Positions 26,356 to 35,081 of a stretch of 64,000 nucleotides of DNA are shown piece by piece. The notes beneath the pieces were generated by a model. The model made no database searches and was not told the origin of the DNA. It saw only the letters and a list, made by a program, of their open reading frames with translations. The translations under genes were made by a program, and so were the position numbers. The stretch spans positions 1,234,321 through 1,298,320 of the forward strand of contig NZ_CP012200.1 of assembly GCF_001484685.1 (NCBI RefSeq), given 5' to 3'. Numbering within the stretch: the first letter of the stretch is position 1; the number at the start of each line of letters is the position of its first letter. The DNA comes from Thermococcus sp. 2319x1. Its GTDB lineage: Archaea; Methanobacteriota_B; Thermococci; Thermococcales; Thermococcaceae.

Positions 26356-27045
26356 GTGATTCCCATAGAAATCCCACCAAACACGGTAATGCTCAAAGGA
26401 GAAGGGTATGATTCAAACATCTATTTGTTTCGAGACCGGAGAGAGGGTTTGATAATCGACACTGGCACAGGGGTTTACTGGCACAGGTATTTTGAGGTGC
26501 TTGACAGAGAAGGCTATCTTGAGGGTTTAGAAAGGGTCACGATTCTAAATACGCATGAGCACTTCGACCACGTCGGAGGAAATGGGAAGTTTAAGGAGTT
26601 TTTGGAGGAGAGGGATATTGAAGTTTTCTTTGCTGCCCACACTCTCACAGCGGAGGCTATTGAAAAGGGAAACGACTACATTATTCTCTCATACGCCTAC
26701 GGGAGAAGATTTACACCGCATAATGTTGATATGAGACTTGATGATGGAAGCATTTTAAGAATCGGGGGCAGGGAGCTTAAAGTCATCTACACTCCCGGCC
26801 ATACTGCAGGAAGCATCTGCTTATATGAGCCGCAAGAAAAAGTTCTTTTTACAGGGGATACCGTGTTTAAGGGCACGGTTGGAAGGACAGACTTGCCCAC
26901 GGGGAGCTTTGGAGAATTAATAAGAAGCCTGAAGAAGCTGGAAGCGCTGGATGTTTACATCGCTCTACCCGGACATGGAAAGCCTATAACAAACTGGGAG
27001 GAGAATTTTAAGCTAATTAAAAAAGTTTTGGGGGCCTTTGAGTGA
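26356..27045 (+). CDS. MBL-fold metallo-hydrolase
   Basis: Metallo-beta-lactamase-fold hydrolase (230 residues), glyoxalase II-like; substrate unknown. Metal ligands are in LNTHEHFDHVGG (HxHxDH), IYTPGHTAGSICL (His), LFTGDTVFKGTVGR (Asp) and ALPGHGKP (His). Start uncertain: GTG at 26356 has GAGGTGA 6 bases upstream, GTG at 26347 lies inside that site. It follows the C/D RNA candidate and overlaps the UPF0248 gene start by 4 bases. Confidence 0.85.
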   Translation: MIPIEIPPNTVMLKGEGYDSNIYLFRDRREGLIIDTGTGVYWHRYFEVLDREGYLEGLERVTILNTHEHFDHVGGNGKFKEFLEERDIEVFFAAHTLTAEAIEKGNDYIILSYAYGRRFTPHNVDMRLDDGSILRIGGRELKVIYTPGHTAGSICLYEPQEKVLFTGDTVFKGTVGRTDLPTGSFGELIRSLKKLEALDVYIALPGHGKPITNWEENFKLIKKVLGAFE

Positions 27046-27311
27046 GAAAGGGCTTCGTTAAGGAGGTTCTGGCAAAAATTAAATACGACCCAAGGGAGAA
27101 CGAAGAGGACTATTACATAGTTATCGAGCATCGGGGAGCCTATGGAGACATCAAAAAAATTCCCGTTAAGCTGATAACACTTGGCCATGGCTACTTCTTC
27201 ATTGAGGATACCCAGATTCCCTATCACAGGATTCTGGCCGTTGTTAGGAAAGATGGAAAAGTCGTCTGGAAGAAGAGGGGCTTAGGAGATGATGTGAAAT
27301 TCCGAAGTTAG
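27042..27311 (+). CDS. UPF0248 (DUF504) family protein
   Basis: Conserved archaeal protein of unknown function, 89 residues. The stretch IEHRGAYGDIKKIPVKLI and the later IPYHRILAVVRKDGKVVWKK are the family core. It starts with GTG overlapping the preceding stop (GTGA), so it is translationally coupled to the MBL hydrolase. It overlaps the converging DUF835 gene by 30 bases. Confidence 0.82.
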   Translation: MRKGFVKEVLAKIKYDPRENEEDYYIVIEHRGAYGDIKKIPVKLITLGHGYFFIEDTQIPYHRILAVVRKDGKVVWKKRGLGDDVKFRS

Positions 27312-28211
27312 CACGCCCTTCTCACTTTCATTAAAGGCTTTTAGATCCCCGGATATGACCACATAGCTTTGGTTCACCATCGCGTAGTCTTTGAGGTAAG
27401 TCAGTACTTCAAAGAGCTTTTTAAATCCAAGCTTTGCGTTCAGATGCTCTATTCCCTCTATAGCTAAAATGGAATTTCCACGCTTTAGAAAGTCAATCAT
27501 GAATCTTTTTGCCTCATCAAACCTGTCTGGAGAGATGGAGCCGACTGTTGGGATGTTTGTTAACCAGTATACCTCAACGTTGCCCCTAAACAATTTTTTA
27601 ACCTCTTCCGGGGAGTCCCTTGTTATCACTGCCACCCTATACTTATCAGTGAAGTTCAAAAGGAAGTAGCGTGCCTTAAATTTTGTAGAGAATATGTAAC
27701 CACCCGGAGCGAGCTCCTTCAACTTGGTCTCATCTTCGGAAAGTGCCAGCAAAAGCTCATAAAGCTCTCTCAGCCTGTTATAGTGCTCCCCTTCAATGTG
27801 AGAGAGTGCAGAGAGGGTTGATTTCATGCTGTCATCTTTTATTATCTTTGACAGGATTTCGTATGTCTCTTCCATGCATGTTCTTAAAACTCTGAGATGC
27901 TCCCGGAGGGTTTTGAACGATTTTGGAACTTTTCTGTGTTGAAAAAGCGACAGCTTAGTGGGTTTTGGTTCCTCCCCCGGATACAGCAGTTGGAATTTTT
28001 CATAAAGCTCGTTTTTCTTTTTGAGGTTTTCCTCTGAGAATGAAGAGAATAGGGTCTTAACGCTCTCCAAGCTGCAGCCTTCAGCAAGTTCCCGATAAAA
28101 TTTGGCTTCATATTCCTTGTTAGAAATCAGGAAGCTCAGAATTTCCTTAGGGGGTTTTTCCCGGAGGTATCTAATAACTTGATCCTCTTGGACGATTTCT
28201 TCCCACTCCAT
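27282..28211 (-). CDS. DUF835 protein with helical ferritin/rubrerythrin-like N-terminus
   Basis: Residues 1-160 are almost entirely helical, with EYEAKFYRELAEGCSLE and LSHIEGEHYNRLRELYELL arranged like a rubrerythrin-like four-helix bundle. Residues about 165-305 form a DUF835 domain, a RecA/KaiC-related fold lacking Walker motifs (GGYIFSTKFKARYFLLNF, GNSILAIEGIEHLNAKLGF). Function unknown. The ATG at 28211 follows GGAGGTGA. A second DUF835 protein, membrane-bound, is at 39180. Confidence 0.75.
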   Translation of the reverse strand: MEWEEIVQEDQVIRYLREKPPKEILSFLISNKEYEAKFYRELAEGCSLESVKTLFSSFSEENLKKKNELYEKFQLLYPGEEPKPTKLSLFQHRKVPKSFKTLREHLRVLRTCMEETYEILSKIIKDDSMKSTLSALSHIEGEHYNRLRELYELLLALSEDETKLKELAPGGYIFSTKFKARYFLLNFTDKYRVAVITRDSPEEVKKLFRGNVEVYWLTNIPTVGSISPDRFDEAKRFMIDFLKRGNSILAIEGIEHLNAKLGFKKLFEVLTYLKDYAMVNQSYVVISGDLKAFNESEKGVLTSEFHIIS

Positions 28212-28287
28212 TTCACCTCCCATAATCTTTGAGGGATTGAATAGAAAAACTTTTCTATCCTCTGCTTTATGATGGGAGGGGGTTCAG

Positions 28288-29049
28288 GTGATAGATGCTC
28301 ATGCTCATGTGGAGATGTTTAAAAAGGAAATCCCTGCTATCGTTGAAGAGAGCCAAAAACACCTCGATGCCATAGTGGATTCCATAACCGAATACCGGAA
28401 ATTCCACGTATGGAAAAGCTGGGAGCTTCTAAGGCCATATTTTGGCTTTATATTCCCAACCTTAGGATTTGCTCCAAACGAGGCAAGAAGGGGCAACTGG
28501 GAGAAAGCGAAGAAAGTGGAGGGATTTATACTTAAGCAGAAGGATGAAATCGTCGCCGTTGGCGAGATTGGGCTTGATTATTACTATGCCGAAACGGAAG
28601 AAGAGCGAAAGAACCAGCGTGAGATATTCATCCATTTCCTTGAGCTCGCTGCCGAGCTGGGCAAGCCCGTTGTTCTTCACGCGAGGGATGCTGAAGGGGA
28701 AGTTTATGAGGCGGTTCAGAAAAAAGGCCTCCATGGCTATTTCCACTCCTACACCGGAGACGTTGAAACGGCAAAAGAAATTGCCGAAAACGACCACTTT
28801 ATAGGTATAAGCACGGGAGTGGCTTTCATCCCCGAAGTGAGGAAAGTTGTGGAGGCTTTGGACGTTGAGAACATTCTCGTTGAGACCGATGCTCCATATA
28901 TGAGTCCTTTCAAGGGCGAGAAGAATAGGCCTTATTATGTGAAGTTCGCCATTGAGGAAATAGCTAAAATAAAGGACATGCCTGTTGAGGAGGTAGAGAG
29001 AATAACCCACGAAAACGCTGTTAGGTTCTTTAAGCTGGATCTGAGGTGA
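28288..29049 (+). CDS. TatD-family metal-dependent hydrolase
   Basis: Amidohydrolase-fold nuclease or deaminase-like enzyme. MIDAHAHVEMF gives the HxH metal site, VAVGEIGLDYYY the conserved Glu, VLHARDAEG and YFHSYTGDVE the two His, and ILVETDAPYMSP the Asp. Length 253 is normal for the archaeal subgroup. The likely start is the GTG at 28288 after GGGAGGGGGT. It overlaps the next small gene region and is divergent from the DUF835 gene. Confidence 0.87.
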   Translation: MIDAHAHVEMFKKEIPAIVEESQKHLDAIVDSITEYRKFHVWKSWELLRPYFGFIFPTLGFAPNEARRGNWEKAKKVEGFILKQKDEIVAVGEIGLDYYYAETEEERKNQREIFIHFLELAAELGKPVVLHARDAEGEVYEAVQKKGLHGYFHSYTGDVETAKEIAENDHFIGISTGVAFIPEVRKVVEALDVENILVETDAPYMSPFKGEKNRPYYVKFAIEEIAKIKDMPVEEVERITHENAVRFFKLDLR

Positions 29050-29054
29050 TTCCC

Positions 29055-29342
29055 GTGGAGGAAGTTGAGAAGGTTAAGGCATTGTGTAAGGAGCTCAATG
29101 AAGGACATCTCCTTAAGGCTATTGATTCCTTCGTATCCCTTCAGAAGGAGCTCTCGAGCAAAAAAGGGGAGGATTTCATAAACGTTTCCATACTGGGCTT
29201 TATCGAGGGGATTCTGGTAAGTCTTTCAAGAAAGCATAAAAACGAGAAAATAGGCGAGCTTTTGGAGGAAGTTAGGACAAAAAGAGCAGAGCTGGAAGAG
29301 AAATTCAAGAAGCCGAGAGTTCTGCTCTTTGAAAATCTCTGA
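29055..29342 (+). CDS. Small helical protein, unknown function
   Basis: A 95-residue acidic/basic helical protein (MEEVEKVKALCKELNEGHLL, then KIGELLEEVRTKRAELEEKF), possibly coiled coil. No family recognised. GTG 29055 follows GAGGTGAT, which overlaps the TatD stop; a GTG at 29046 is the alternative. It is coupled to the TatD gene. Confidence 0.65.
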   Translation: MEEVEKVKALCKELNEGHLLKAIDSFVSLQKELSSKKGEDFINVSILGFIEGILVSLSRKHKNEKIGELLEEVRTKRAELEEKFKKPRVLLFENL

Positions 29343-29396
29343 TCAGCCCTGGCTGTACTCCTCATTGCCATAGGGCTCGGGATAGGCTTTCATCAC
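29343..29396 (-). ncRNA. Weak box C/D RNA candidate
   Basis: Minus strand: box C GTGATGA (29390-29396), D' CCGA (29377-29380), a C'-like ATGAGGA, and D CTGA (29343-29346). A TATA-like GTATTAAAACC at 29421-29430 is centred about 29 bp upstream. Unlike the better candidates there is no terminal stem next to C and D, and the D'-C' spacer is long. A 16-codon frame with GGGGGTG in front (MKAYPEPYGNEEYSQG) is an alternative reading of the same stretch. Confidence 0.3.
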
Positions 29397-29436
29397 CCCC
29401 GTTATGGGTTGGCATTTTTGGTTTTAATACTTTTCC

Positions 29437-30951
29437 TCAGTAGAAGTCCTTGAAGAGTTCGTCCTCCTGCAGATAACTTCTCCTTAGTTTGAGGGCAGTT
29501 TTTGCCTTTTCAAGCTCTCTTCCGAGATAAAAAGCGTGTCTGGGCGAAATTTCAAAGTGCTCCAAGATTGTGTCAATTATTGCGTTTGGTTCTTCCCCAA
29601 CCACTGTCAGAAGCTGTTTGGTGCCTTTATGTGCTATCACCCATATCTTCTCATCCCTAAGGAAGATTCTGAAGTAGATATCCTCAAGCTTTACGCCTTT
29701 TTCCTTGGCATTCACAATGGGGGATTTTACTTCATAGGCAACACTTTCGCTTTTCTTTTCTTTTAAGAGAAGTAGATCAAAGCCAAGATCCTTGGGAATC
29801 TCAAAGAACATCATGTCCAAAGCCCTTCTTAGCTCCTTGACGCTCCCTCTGCACTTAGGACTCACCTCCGTGGTGAGGAGAAGTGAGATGTTCAGTTCCT
29901 TCGCAACTCCCGCCAATAGGGCGTTAATTCCTACGCTGTCCGCGTCTATCATCTCAACAACATTTCCAACTCCGGCTAAGAGAACATCCTCCCCATGCTT
30001 TTCTCTGTAGAGCTGGAAGGCCGAGATGGAACGGGCTAAATTGGGCACATGCTCAAGGATCAAGTCTGCGATGACCCTTTTATATCCAAGGGAGAGTGCT
30101 TTCTCCTTAAGCTTCTCCAAGAATTCAACCCTCTCTTTGGGATTGACGGGGAAATAGCCTTTTTCTTGGTTAGTTGGAATCAAAACGACGGGTTTTTCGG
30201 TTATCATATCCTCAAGGTTGCTCTCATCAACGCTTAAAAACAGATCCGCAAAGTCGAGGGCTCTTTCAAGTTCTCTTGGGTTTAGGGAATCGAAGCTTAT
30301 CGGAACCTCATAGCCGGAGCTTTTTAGGACTTCCCTGAGTTCTGGAATTATCTCAGCGAATTCAGGGCTCTCTTCCCCACTCACCATCCCCAGATCAATT
30401 ATATCCGCTCCACTTTTGAGGTAATGGAGGGCTTTATTAAAAAGCTCCTCGAAGCCGAGCTTTGGGGCATCTACGATTTCGGCTATTATTCTCTGCGGAA
30501 AGTCAAGTCCGACGGGCAGATTTCCTATAAGGAAGTTATAGGGCTTCTTGAGGGCTTTTTCAATGTATCTCTTGTTTTTTGTCCGGTTTTTGATGTCTTC
30601 GACTTTCTTGAGGGCATCTACTTCAAAAAGATCATCGGCGGGGATTTCTCTGCTCAGCTTGAACCCTTTTTTAACTGCCTCTATCACTTGAGGAATGTCG
30701 TAAGCGTTTCTCGGGCCTTTGAACGTAGGAATTCCAATGGCATCTTCTATCTCCTGGGCTGAGCCCCTCACGAGTCCGGGGATTAGTATAAGGTCATAAT
30801 CCCTTATACGGGCTTTTTTTAAACAGTTTGCAATCATTCTTGGAGTGAGAAAAGCTGCCACACTAACGGGACATACAAAGACATCGCATCCTTTCCCGTA
30901 CTTCCTAACCAGAGGCTCCGCAAGGATTCCCGTGACGAGCAGGATTTTCAT
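29437..30951 (-). CDS. Dihydropteroate synthase-like protein, archaeal type
   Basis: Member of the archaeal DHPS-like family (TIGR00284), 504 residues. The middle third is a TIM-barrel pterin-binding-like domain (SGADIIDLGMVSGEESPEF, ISFDSLNPRELERALDF, ADLILEHVPNLARSISAF). The N-terminal 150 residues and the C-terminal 100 residues are family-specific. It is thought to take part in pterin cofactor synthesis, but the reaction is not settled. The ATG at 30951 starts MKILLVTGILAEPLVRKYG. Confidence 0.8.
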   Translation of the reverse strand: MKILLVTGILAEPLVRKYGKGCDVFVCPVSVAAFLTPRMIANCLKKARIRDYDLILIPGLVRGSAQEIEDAIGIPTFKGPRNAYDIPQVIEAVKKGFKLSREIPADDLFEVDALKKVEDIKNRTKNKRYIEKALKKPYNFLIGNLPVGLDFPQRIIAEIVDAPKLGFEELFNKALHYLKSGADIIDLGMVSGEESPEFAEIIPELREVLKSSGYEVPISFDSLNPRELERALDFADLFLSVDESNLEDMITEKPVVLIPTNQEKGYFPVNPKERVEFLEKLKEKALSLGYKRVIADLILEHVPNLARSISAFQLYREKHGEDVLLAGVGNVVEMIDADSVGINALLAGVAKELNISLLLTTEVSPKCRGSVKELRRALDMMFFEIPKDLGFDLLLLKEKKSESVAYEVKSPIVNAKEKGVKLEDIYFRIFLRDEKIWVIAHKGTKQLLTVVGEEPNAIIDTILEHFEISPRHAFYLGRELEKAKTALKLRRSYLQEDELFKDFY

Positions 30952-31035
30952 GTTATCATTTTTGCATTTCATGGTTATAAATCTCTCTCAAAAGGTTTAT
31001 TAGAGCATTGGTTTTCAATTAATCGAGGCAAGCTT

Positions 31036-31797
31036 ATGATCGTGGTGGAAAATCTCACCAAGAGGTTTGGCGAGAAAACAGTGCTCAGGGGGATAAGCTT
31101 TAGGGTTAATGATGGCGAAATTTATGGGCTTTTAGGCCCCAACGGAAGCGGGAAATCGACCACAATGAAGATTCTGGTTGGTATACTCAAACCTACTTCT
31201 GGAAGTGTAACTATAGAGGGCATTGACCCTTTAAAAGATCCGATAAGGGTGAAAGAGGTCGTGGGATTTGTGCCCGAAACCCCTGTTCTGTATGAAAGCT
31301 TAACGCCAGAAGAGTTCTTTAATTTCGTTGGAAGCGTTAGGAGAATTGCTAAAGAAAAGCTGGAGGAGAGGGTTAACTATCTTGTCAAAGCCTTTGGGAT
31401 TGAGGAGTACCTCGATCAGTTTATTGGAACGCTGAGCTTTGGCACACAGCAGAAAATTTCTCTCATCTCTGCCCTGCTTCACGACCCACAGGTTCTTGTT
31501 CTTGATGAAGCTATGAACGGCCTTGATCCTAAAAGTGCCAGGATATTAAGGGAGCTTTTGCTCGAATTCAAGGAAGAGGGGAAGAGCATAGTGTTTTCCA
31601 CTCATGTGTTGCCCTTGGCAGAGATGATATGCGACAGAATTGGACTTATCTACAGGGGAGAACTTATTGTGGAAGGAACAATGGAGGAGTTAAAAGAGAA
31701 AGTTCATGAAGAAAACTTGGAAGATATTTTTCTCAAGCTGACAGAGAGCAAAGAAGAAGTGGAAAATATTTTGCAGGCTCTTAAAGAGGCTTTATAG
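31036..31797 (+). CDS. ABC-2 type exporter ATPase
   Basis: ATPase of a two-gene ABC-2 transporter. Walker A GPNGSGKSTTMK, a Q-loop-like position replaced by VPETPVLYE, signature LSFGTQQKISL, Walker B QVLVLDEAMNGLDP and switch His in FSTHVL. The signature LSFGTQ departs from LSGGQ, as in other members of this subgroup. It precedes the permease by 8 bases; substrate unknown. Confidence 0.88.
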   Translation: MIVVENLTKRFGEKTVLRGISFRVNDGEIYGLLGPNGSGKSTTMKILVGILKPTSGSVTIEGIDPLKDPIRVKEVVGFVPETPVLYESLTPEEFFNFVGSVRRIAKEKLEERVNYLVKAFGIEEYLDQFIGTLSFGTQQKISLISALLHDPQVLVLDEAMNGLDPKSARILRELLLEFKEEGKSIVFSTHVLPLAEMICDRIGLIYRGELIVEGTMEELKEKVHEENLEDIFLKLTESKEEVENILQALKEAL

Positions 31798-31805
31798 GTG
31801 GTTTT

Positions 31806-33284
31806 ATGCTGGAAATCCTTTATCGCGAGCTTCATTACCAGATAGCAAAGAGAAACCCTCTGGTAGCAAACGATGAGAAACAGTTCCAAAAGGCAATTAA
31901 AAATGCGATGAACATTAAAAGGAGCATTGGAGTTCAGGTACTTGGTTTCCTTCCATTTGGCTTGTTGATGGCGTCTACCTTTGCTTTTACCAATGAGAAG
32001 CTGGTTCTTTCTTCTCTAATGGTATCCCTCGCGTTGATACCGTTTGTCTTCGCGATGTATGTTACCGCGGTGCAGACCTCTTACATCCTTTCGGTGGGGT
32101 TGTTTGAACCTTTAAAGCTTCTCCCGCTAAAAATGGGCTCCAGATATCTCAGCGGTCTTTTGCTTCTTGAAATCTCCCCCTCCCTCGCTGCAGTTCTCCC
32201 AAGTGCACTCTTCCTTATGGTGAAATATCCTTTATCGGGGCTTTTTGCAGTCCTCTGGTTGCTGCTGGGGTTATTTTTAGGACACACACTTGGATTGCTC
32301 TTGGTTAACTTTTTTTCTCTCAGGATACATCAAAGGGCAGGAAAGGGGCATTCTTTGAAGAGCTTTGCCAGGGTTGTGATGTTTCTGCTTTTCATAGGCA
32401 TGTTCATGATGATGAACTACCTTCAGTACTACATAAGGAAGCACTCTGAACAGGTTGCTGGAATAGTGGAAAAGTACTTTATTGCGTATCCTTTTGTCGT
32501 CTCCTCTATCTTTGACCCTCTGCGAAGTATGGCACTTTTTCTTGCTTATTTGAGTATCTTTGGACTCGTGTATCATTTAACCCTCAAAGGAGTATGGAAA
32601 AAGATTCTCGAACCTCCTGTGGTTTCGGAAAGGAGGGGCGTTTCAAAGTTTAAAGCATCACCGAAGGGCAAAGTCCTAGCTCTGGTTTTAAAAGATTTCA
32701 AGATATTCGTTAGAAAACCGGCGATGCTTGTAGCTTTTCTTTTCCCCATCTACGTAATTTCCCCAACGCTTGTATCTGCACTTCAGAGGGGGAATTTGGG
32801 ATTAGAAGATCTCTTGCCTGTGCTTTTTATGATTGGGCTCTTTTCCGTTCCGGGCGCTGATGCAGTTCTCAAAGTTGAGGGAAAGAATCTGGACTTTCTC
32901 AAGACACTCCCCGTAAAAAAGAGAGACTTTGTCATTGCAAAAGTTATGTCGATGGCCCTTATCCCGACTTTCTTGGGGCTTTCCTTAGTAACTCTCGGCG
33001 TTTTTTATGACTCAGGGGCTTTTGTTTTATTGCCCTATGCTCTTTTCCTTCCGTTTATAGCCTCCTCCATAACGATGCTTTATTTTTTCAGGTATAAGGG
33101 AGAAGAGATTGGTATTCCCGAGCTTAGATGGCCGCAGATAATCCTCATGTTCATAATCGTTGGTATGGTTTTCGGCATCATCATCCTTCCGATTTTTGTA
33201 AGCTTTAATGTAATTGGGAGTGAGGTGATAGCCCTTGTGACGTCTTTAACTCTGGCATTCCTCCTTGGAAGGCTCAGCAGGTGA
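31806..33284 (+). CDS. ABC-2 type exporter permease
   Basis: A 492-residue protein with about ten to twelve hydrophobic helices in two bundles separated by a hydrophilic middle (residues about 270-300, VSERRGVSKFKASPKGK). The N-terminus (MLEILYRELHYQIAKRNPLV) is cytoplasmic. It follows its ATPase with GGTGG before the ATG. It overlaps the converging Mth938-like gene by 11 bases. The transported substance cannot be inferred. Confidence 0.82.
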   Translation: MLEILYRELHYQIAKRNPLVANDEKQFQKAIKNAMNIKRSIGVQVLGFLPFGLLMASTFAFTNEKLVLSSLMVSLALIPFVFAMYVTAVQTSYILSVGLFEPLKLLPLKMGSRYLSGLLLLEISPSLAAVLPSALFLMVKYPLSGLFAVLWLLLGLFLGHTLGLLLVNFFSLRIHQRAGKGHSLKSFARVVMFLLFIGMFMMMNYLQYYIRKHSEQVAGIVEKYFIAYPFVVSSIFDPLRSMALFLAYLSIFGLVYHLTLKGVWKKILEPPVVSERRGVSKFKASPKGKVLALVLKDFKIFVRKPAMLVAFLFPIYVISPTLVSALQRGNLGLEDLLPVLFMIGLFSVPGADAVLKVEGKNLDFLKTLPVKKRDFVIAKVMSMALIPTFLGLSLVTLGVFYDSGAFVLLPYALFLPFIASSITMLYFFRYKGEEIGIPELRWPQIILMFIIVGMVFGIIILPIFVSFNVIGSEVIALVTSLTLAFLLGRLSR

Positions 33285-33627
33285 TGTGGAATATCCCCAG
33301 TGTTTTTCTCTTCTTCCTGAGCTCGTTGAAGACCTTTACCGCCTCAGGAGTGGGCTTTTCGATTACTTCTTTTCCCTCTATTAGCTTCTTGCTTTCTGGA
33401 AGGAGTGAAAGCATTCCATAGATGCCCGTTCCGACAATGAGAACTTCGAAGTCTTCTTTTAAGTACTCCTTCAGCTCCTCCGGGTCGAGCTTGTGGCTTG
33501 TTCCGTGTTTTTCTTTTGAAATCCACTTTTTACGCTTCTCGATTTTTCCTGAGGGGTAGATAACGATGTCGTGAGAGTATTCCTTTCCATTCGCGCTTAT
33601 TCTCCCAAATTCGACTTTTTCTATCAT
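33274..33627 (-). CDS. Mth938/DUF498 domain protein
   Basis: A 117-residue single-domain protein of the Mth938/NDUFAF3-like family (MIEKVEFGRISANGKEYSHD, FEVLIVGTGIYGMLSLLPES, NELRKKRKTLGIFHITC). Function in archaea unknown. The ATG at 33627 follows GGTGATT. It lies immediately downstream of the Nudix gene, which it overlaps only with its leader. Confidence 0.8.
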   Translation of the reverse strand: MIEKVEFGRISANGKEYSHDIVIYPSGKIEKRKKWISKEKHGTSHKLDPEELKEYLKEDFEVLIVGTGIYGMLSLLPESKKLIEGKEVIEKPTPEAVKVFNELRKKRKTLGIFHITC

Positions 33628-33632
33628 TCCAA

Positions 33633-34145
33633 TCACCTAAAAACACGGAATGCATCTTCTATAATCCTCTCGTGGTCAAAGGCAAGCTTTAGTCTCAATA
33701 CCTCATCAAGGGCGAAGGCTCTCGCTTCACTCGCATCGTCTCCCCCTTTCAGCTTTCCCTTTCCTTTGGCTAAGAACGCTATTGTAACCGTATGTCCCCT
33801 TGGGTCTCTCTTTGGATCGCTGTAGACACCTATAAGCTCTAAAAGCTCAACATCCAGCCCGGTTTCCTCCTTTGCCTCCCTTATGGCAGCATCCTCTACT
33901 CTCTCCCCATACTCCACAAATCCTCCCGGCAGGGCCCAGTAGCCCTTATACGGCTCATTGCGCCTCTTTATGAGCACTATTCCGTCTTTGTGCAGTATTA
34001 CGAGGTCTACGGTTAAGCCTATGCACCTATGAATCTCCGCTTTAACCTCGGGATATTCCCTTTGTATGAGCTTTTCTATCTCTTCCTTGATTGGGGTTAT
34101 GTTGTATCCCTTAGGGGCTTTTAGGAGGAGGACGTATCGCTCCAT
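33633..34145 (-). CDS. Nudix hydrolase (ADP-ribose pyrophosphatase-like)
   Basis: Hydrolyses nucleoside diphosphate derivatives. The Nudix box is complete: [20 protein letters not shown] followed by ETGL. The N-terminal 45 residues ([20 protein letters not shown]) are an extension seen in Thermococcales members. The gene start and its ribosome site lie just downstream of, and next to, the box C/D RNA at 34151-34208. Confidence 0.85.
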   Translation of the reverse strand: MERYVLLLKAPKGYNITPIKEEIEKLIQREYPEVKAEIHRCIGLTVDLVILHKDGIVLIKRRNEPYKGYWALPGGFVEYGERVEDAAIREAKEETGLDVELLELIGVYSDPKRDPRGHTVTIAFLAKGKGKLKGGDDASEARAFALDEVLRLKLAFDHERIIEDAFRVFR

Positions 34146-34150
34146 ACAAT

Positions 34151-34208
34151 CACCTCGGCCAAGTCCCTTCTCATCATCCCTCAGCGTGCTGACGTTTCCT
34201 CATCGGTG
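34151..34208 (-). ncRNA. Box C/D guide RNA overlapping the end of the PfkB gene
   Basis: Minus strand, in order: stem CACC, box C GATGA, guide ending GTCAGCACG, D' CTGA, spacer GG, C' GATGATGA, guide GAAGGGACTTGG, D CCGA, closing GGTG, which pairs with CACC. All four boxes and the four-base terminal stem are present. The RNA covers the last eight codons of the kinase gene (TDEETSAR) and the ribosome site of the Nudix gene on the same strand. It may therefore be processed from the kinase mRNA; no strong TATA is seen at the right distance. Targets not recognised. Confidence 0.6.
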
Positions 34209-35035
34209 TTTAATTTTTCTACCTTTACGAATTTAGCCTTTTCCATGGCTTCAGCAATGGGGAAGTCAATTGTTCGTCTCTCTAAAAATGTTGCCGTAAA
34301 GGCATTCGCCCTCTTTAGGGCTTGAATGAAGGGGCACTTTACGTAGAAGTAGGCAAAGCTTGCCAAAAGAACGTCTCCGGCTCCGGTGGGGTCTTTTTCA
34401 TCTATTTTGAGGGGGTAATAGATGTATCTCTCCCCCCTATGGTGGGCAAATCCACTTTCGGAACCGTTCGAGACTAAAAGAACATCAAGAGCATTGGGGT
34501 TCAGGTTTTTCACGTGTTGGAACTCATTGACGTCTGCATGAACAACATGTGCATTTTTTAAAAACTCCTCGTTTGTCTCTTTTAATCCAACCCTGCCGTT
34601 TTTAAAATCTCTGATAAACCCTTGAATATCCACGGCAACTTCCTTGGCTTTTACAAGCTTCAGGGCATTTGGAGGAATCTCATTTGCAACTGGGTTCAGC
34701 AAGATGATGTCAAACTTTTCTTGGGGGATTTCATCAAGGGCGAAGGGGTCAGCCTTGGAGAGGAGCTTGAGCTGTCTGTTCTCTTCTTCCCGATAGAGGA
34801 GTTCGTAAGTTGTGCTTTTTTCAGAGGGAATTATTATCGTTGATATTCCGTAAGATTCGAGCTCTTCGAGCCATTCAAAAGGGAAGTCCTTTCCGATTTT
34901 AGTCAAAACAACAACTTCGCAGAACTTTGAGAGTGCAATGGACGAATAATATGCTCCGCCGCCAATTCTCTCGGTTTTTCTTCCATTTTTTACTATGATG
35001 TCGTGGGTTAAATGTCCAATCACTAAACATCTCAT
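34181..35035 (-). CDS. PfkB-family sugar kinase, possibly myo-inositol kinase
   Basis: Ribokinase-fold kinase (284 residues). The N-terminal [14 protein letters not shown] is the substrate-binding glycine motif and [16 protein letters not shown] the catalytic motif with the base Asp. The overall pattern ([29 protein letters not shown]) recalls the Thermococcus myo-inositol kinase TK2285, from memory; that would place it in di-myo-inositol phosphate-related metabolism. Other sugars remain possible. The last codons are shared with a box C/D RNA. Confidence 0.8.
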   Translation of the reverse strand: MRCLVIGHLTHDIIVKNGRKTERIGGGAYYSSIALSKFCEVVVLTKIGKDFPFEWLEELESYGISTIIIPSEKSTTYELLYREEENRQLKLLSKADPFALDEIPQEKFDIILLNPVANEIPPNALKLVKAKEVAVDIQGFIRDFKNGRVGLKETNEEFLKNAHVVHADVNEFQHVKNLNPNALDVLLVSNGSESGFAHHRGERYIYYPLKIDEKDPTGAGDVLLASFAYFYVKCPFIQALKRANAFTATFLERRTIDFPIAEAMEKAKFVKVEKLNTDEETSAR

Positions 35036-35081
35036 TCATCTCACCGTAAGGTTTAATTAGGTAAAGTTCCTTTTTAAATCG

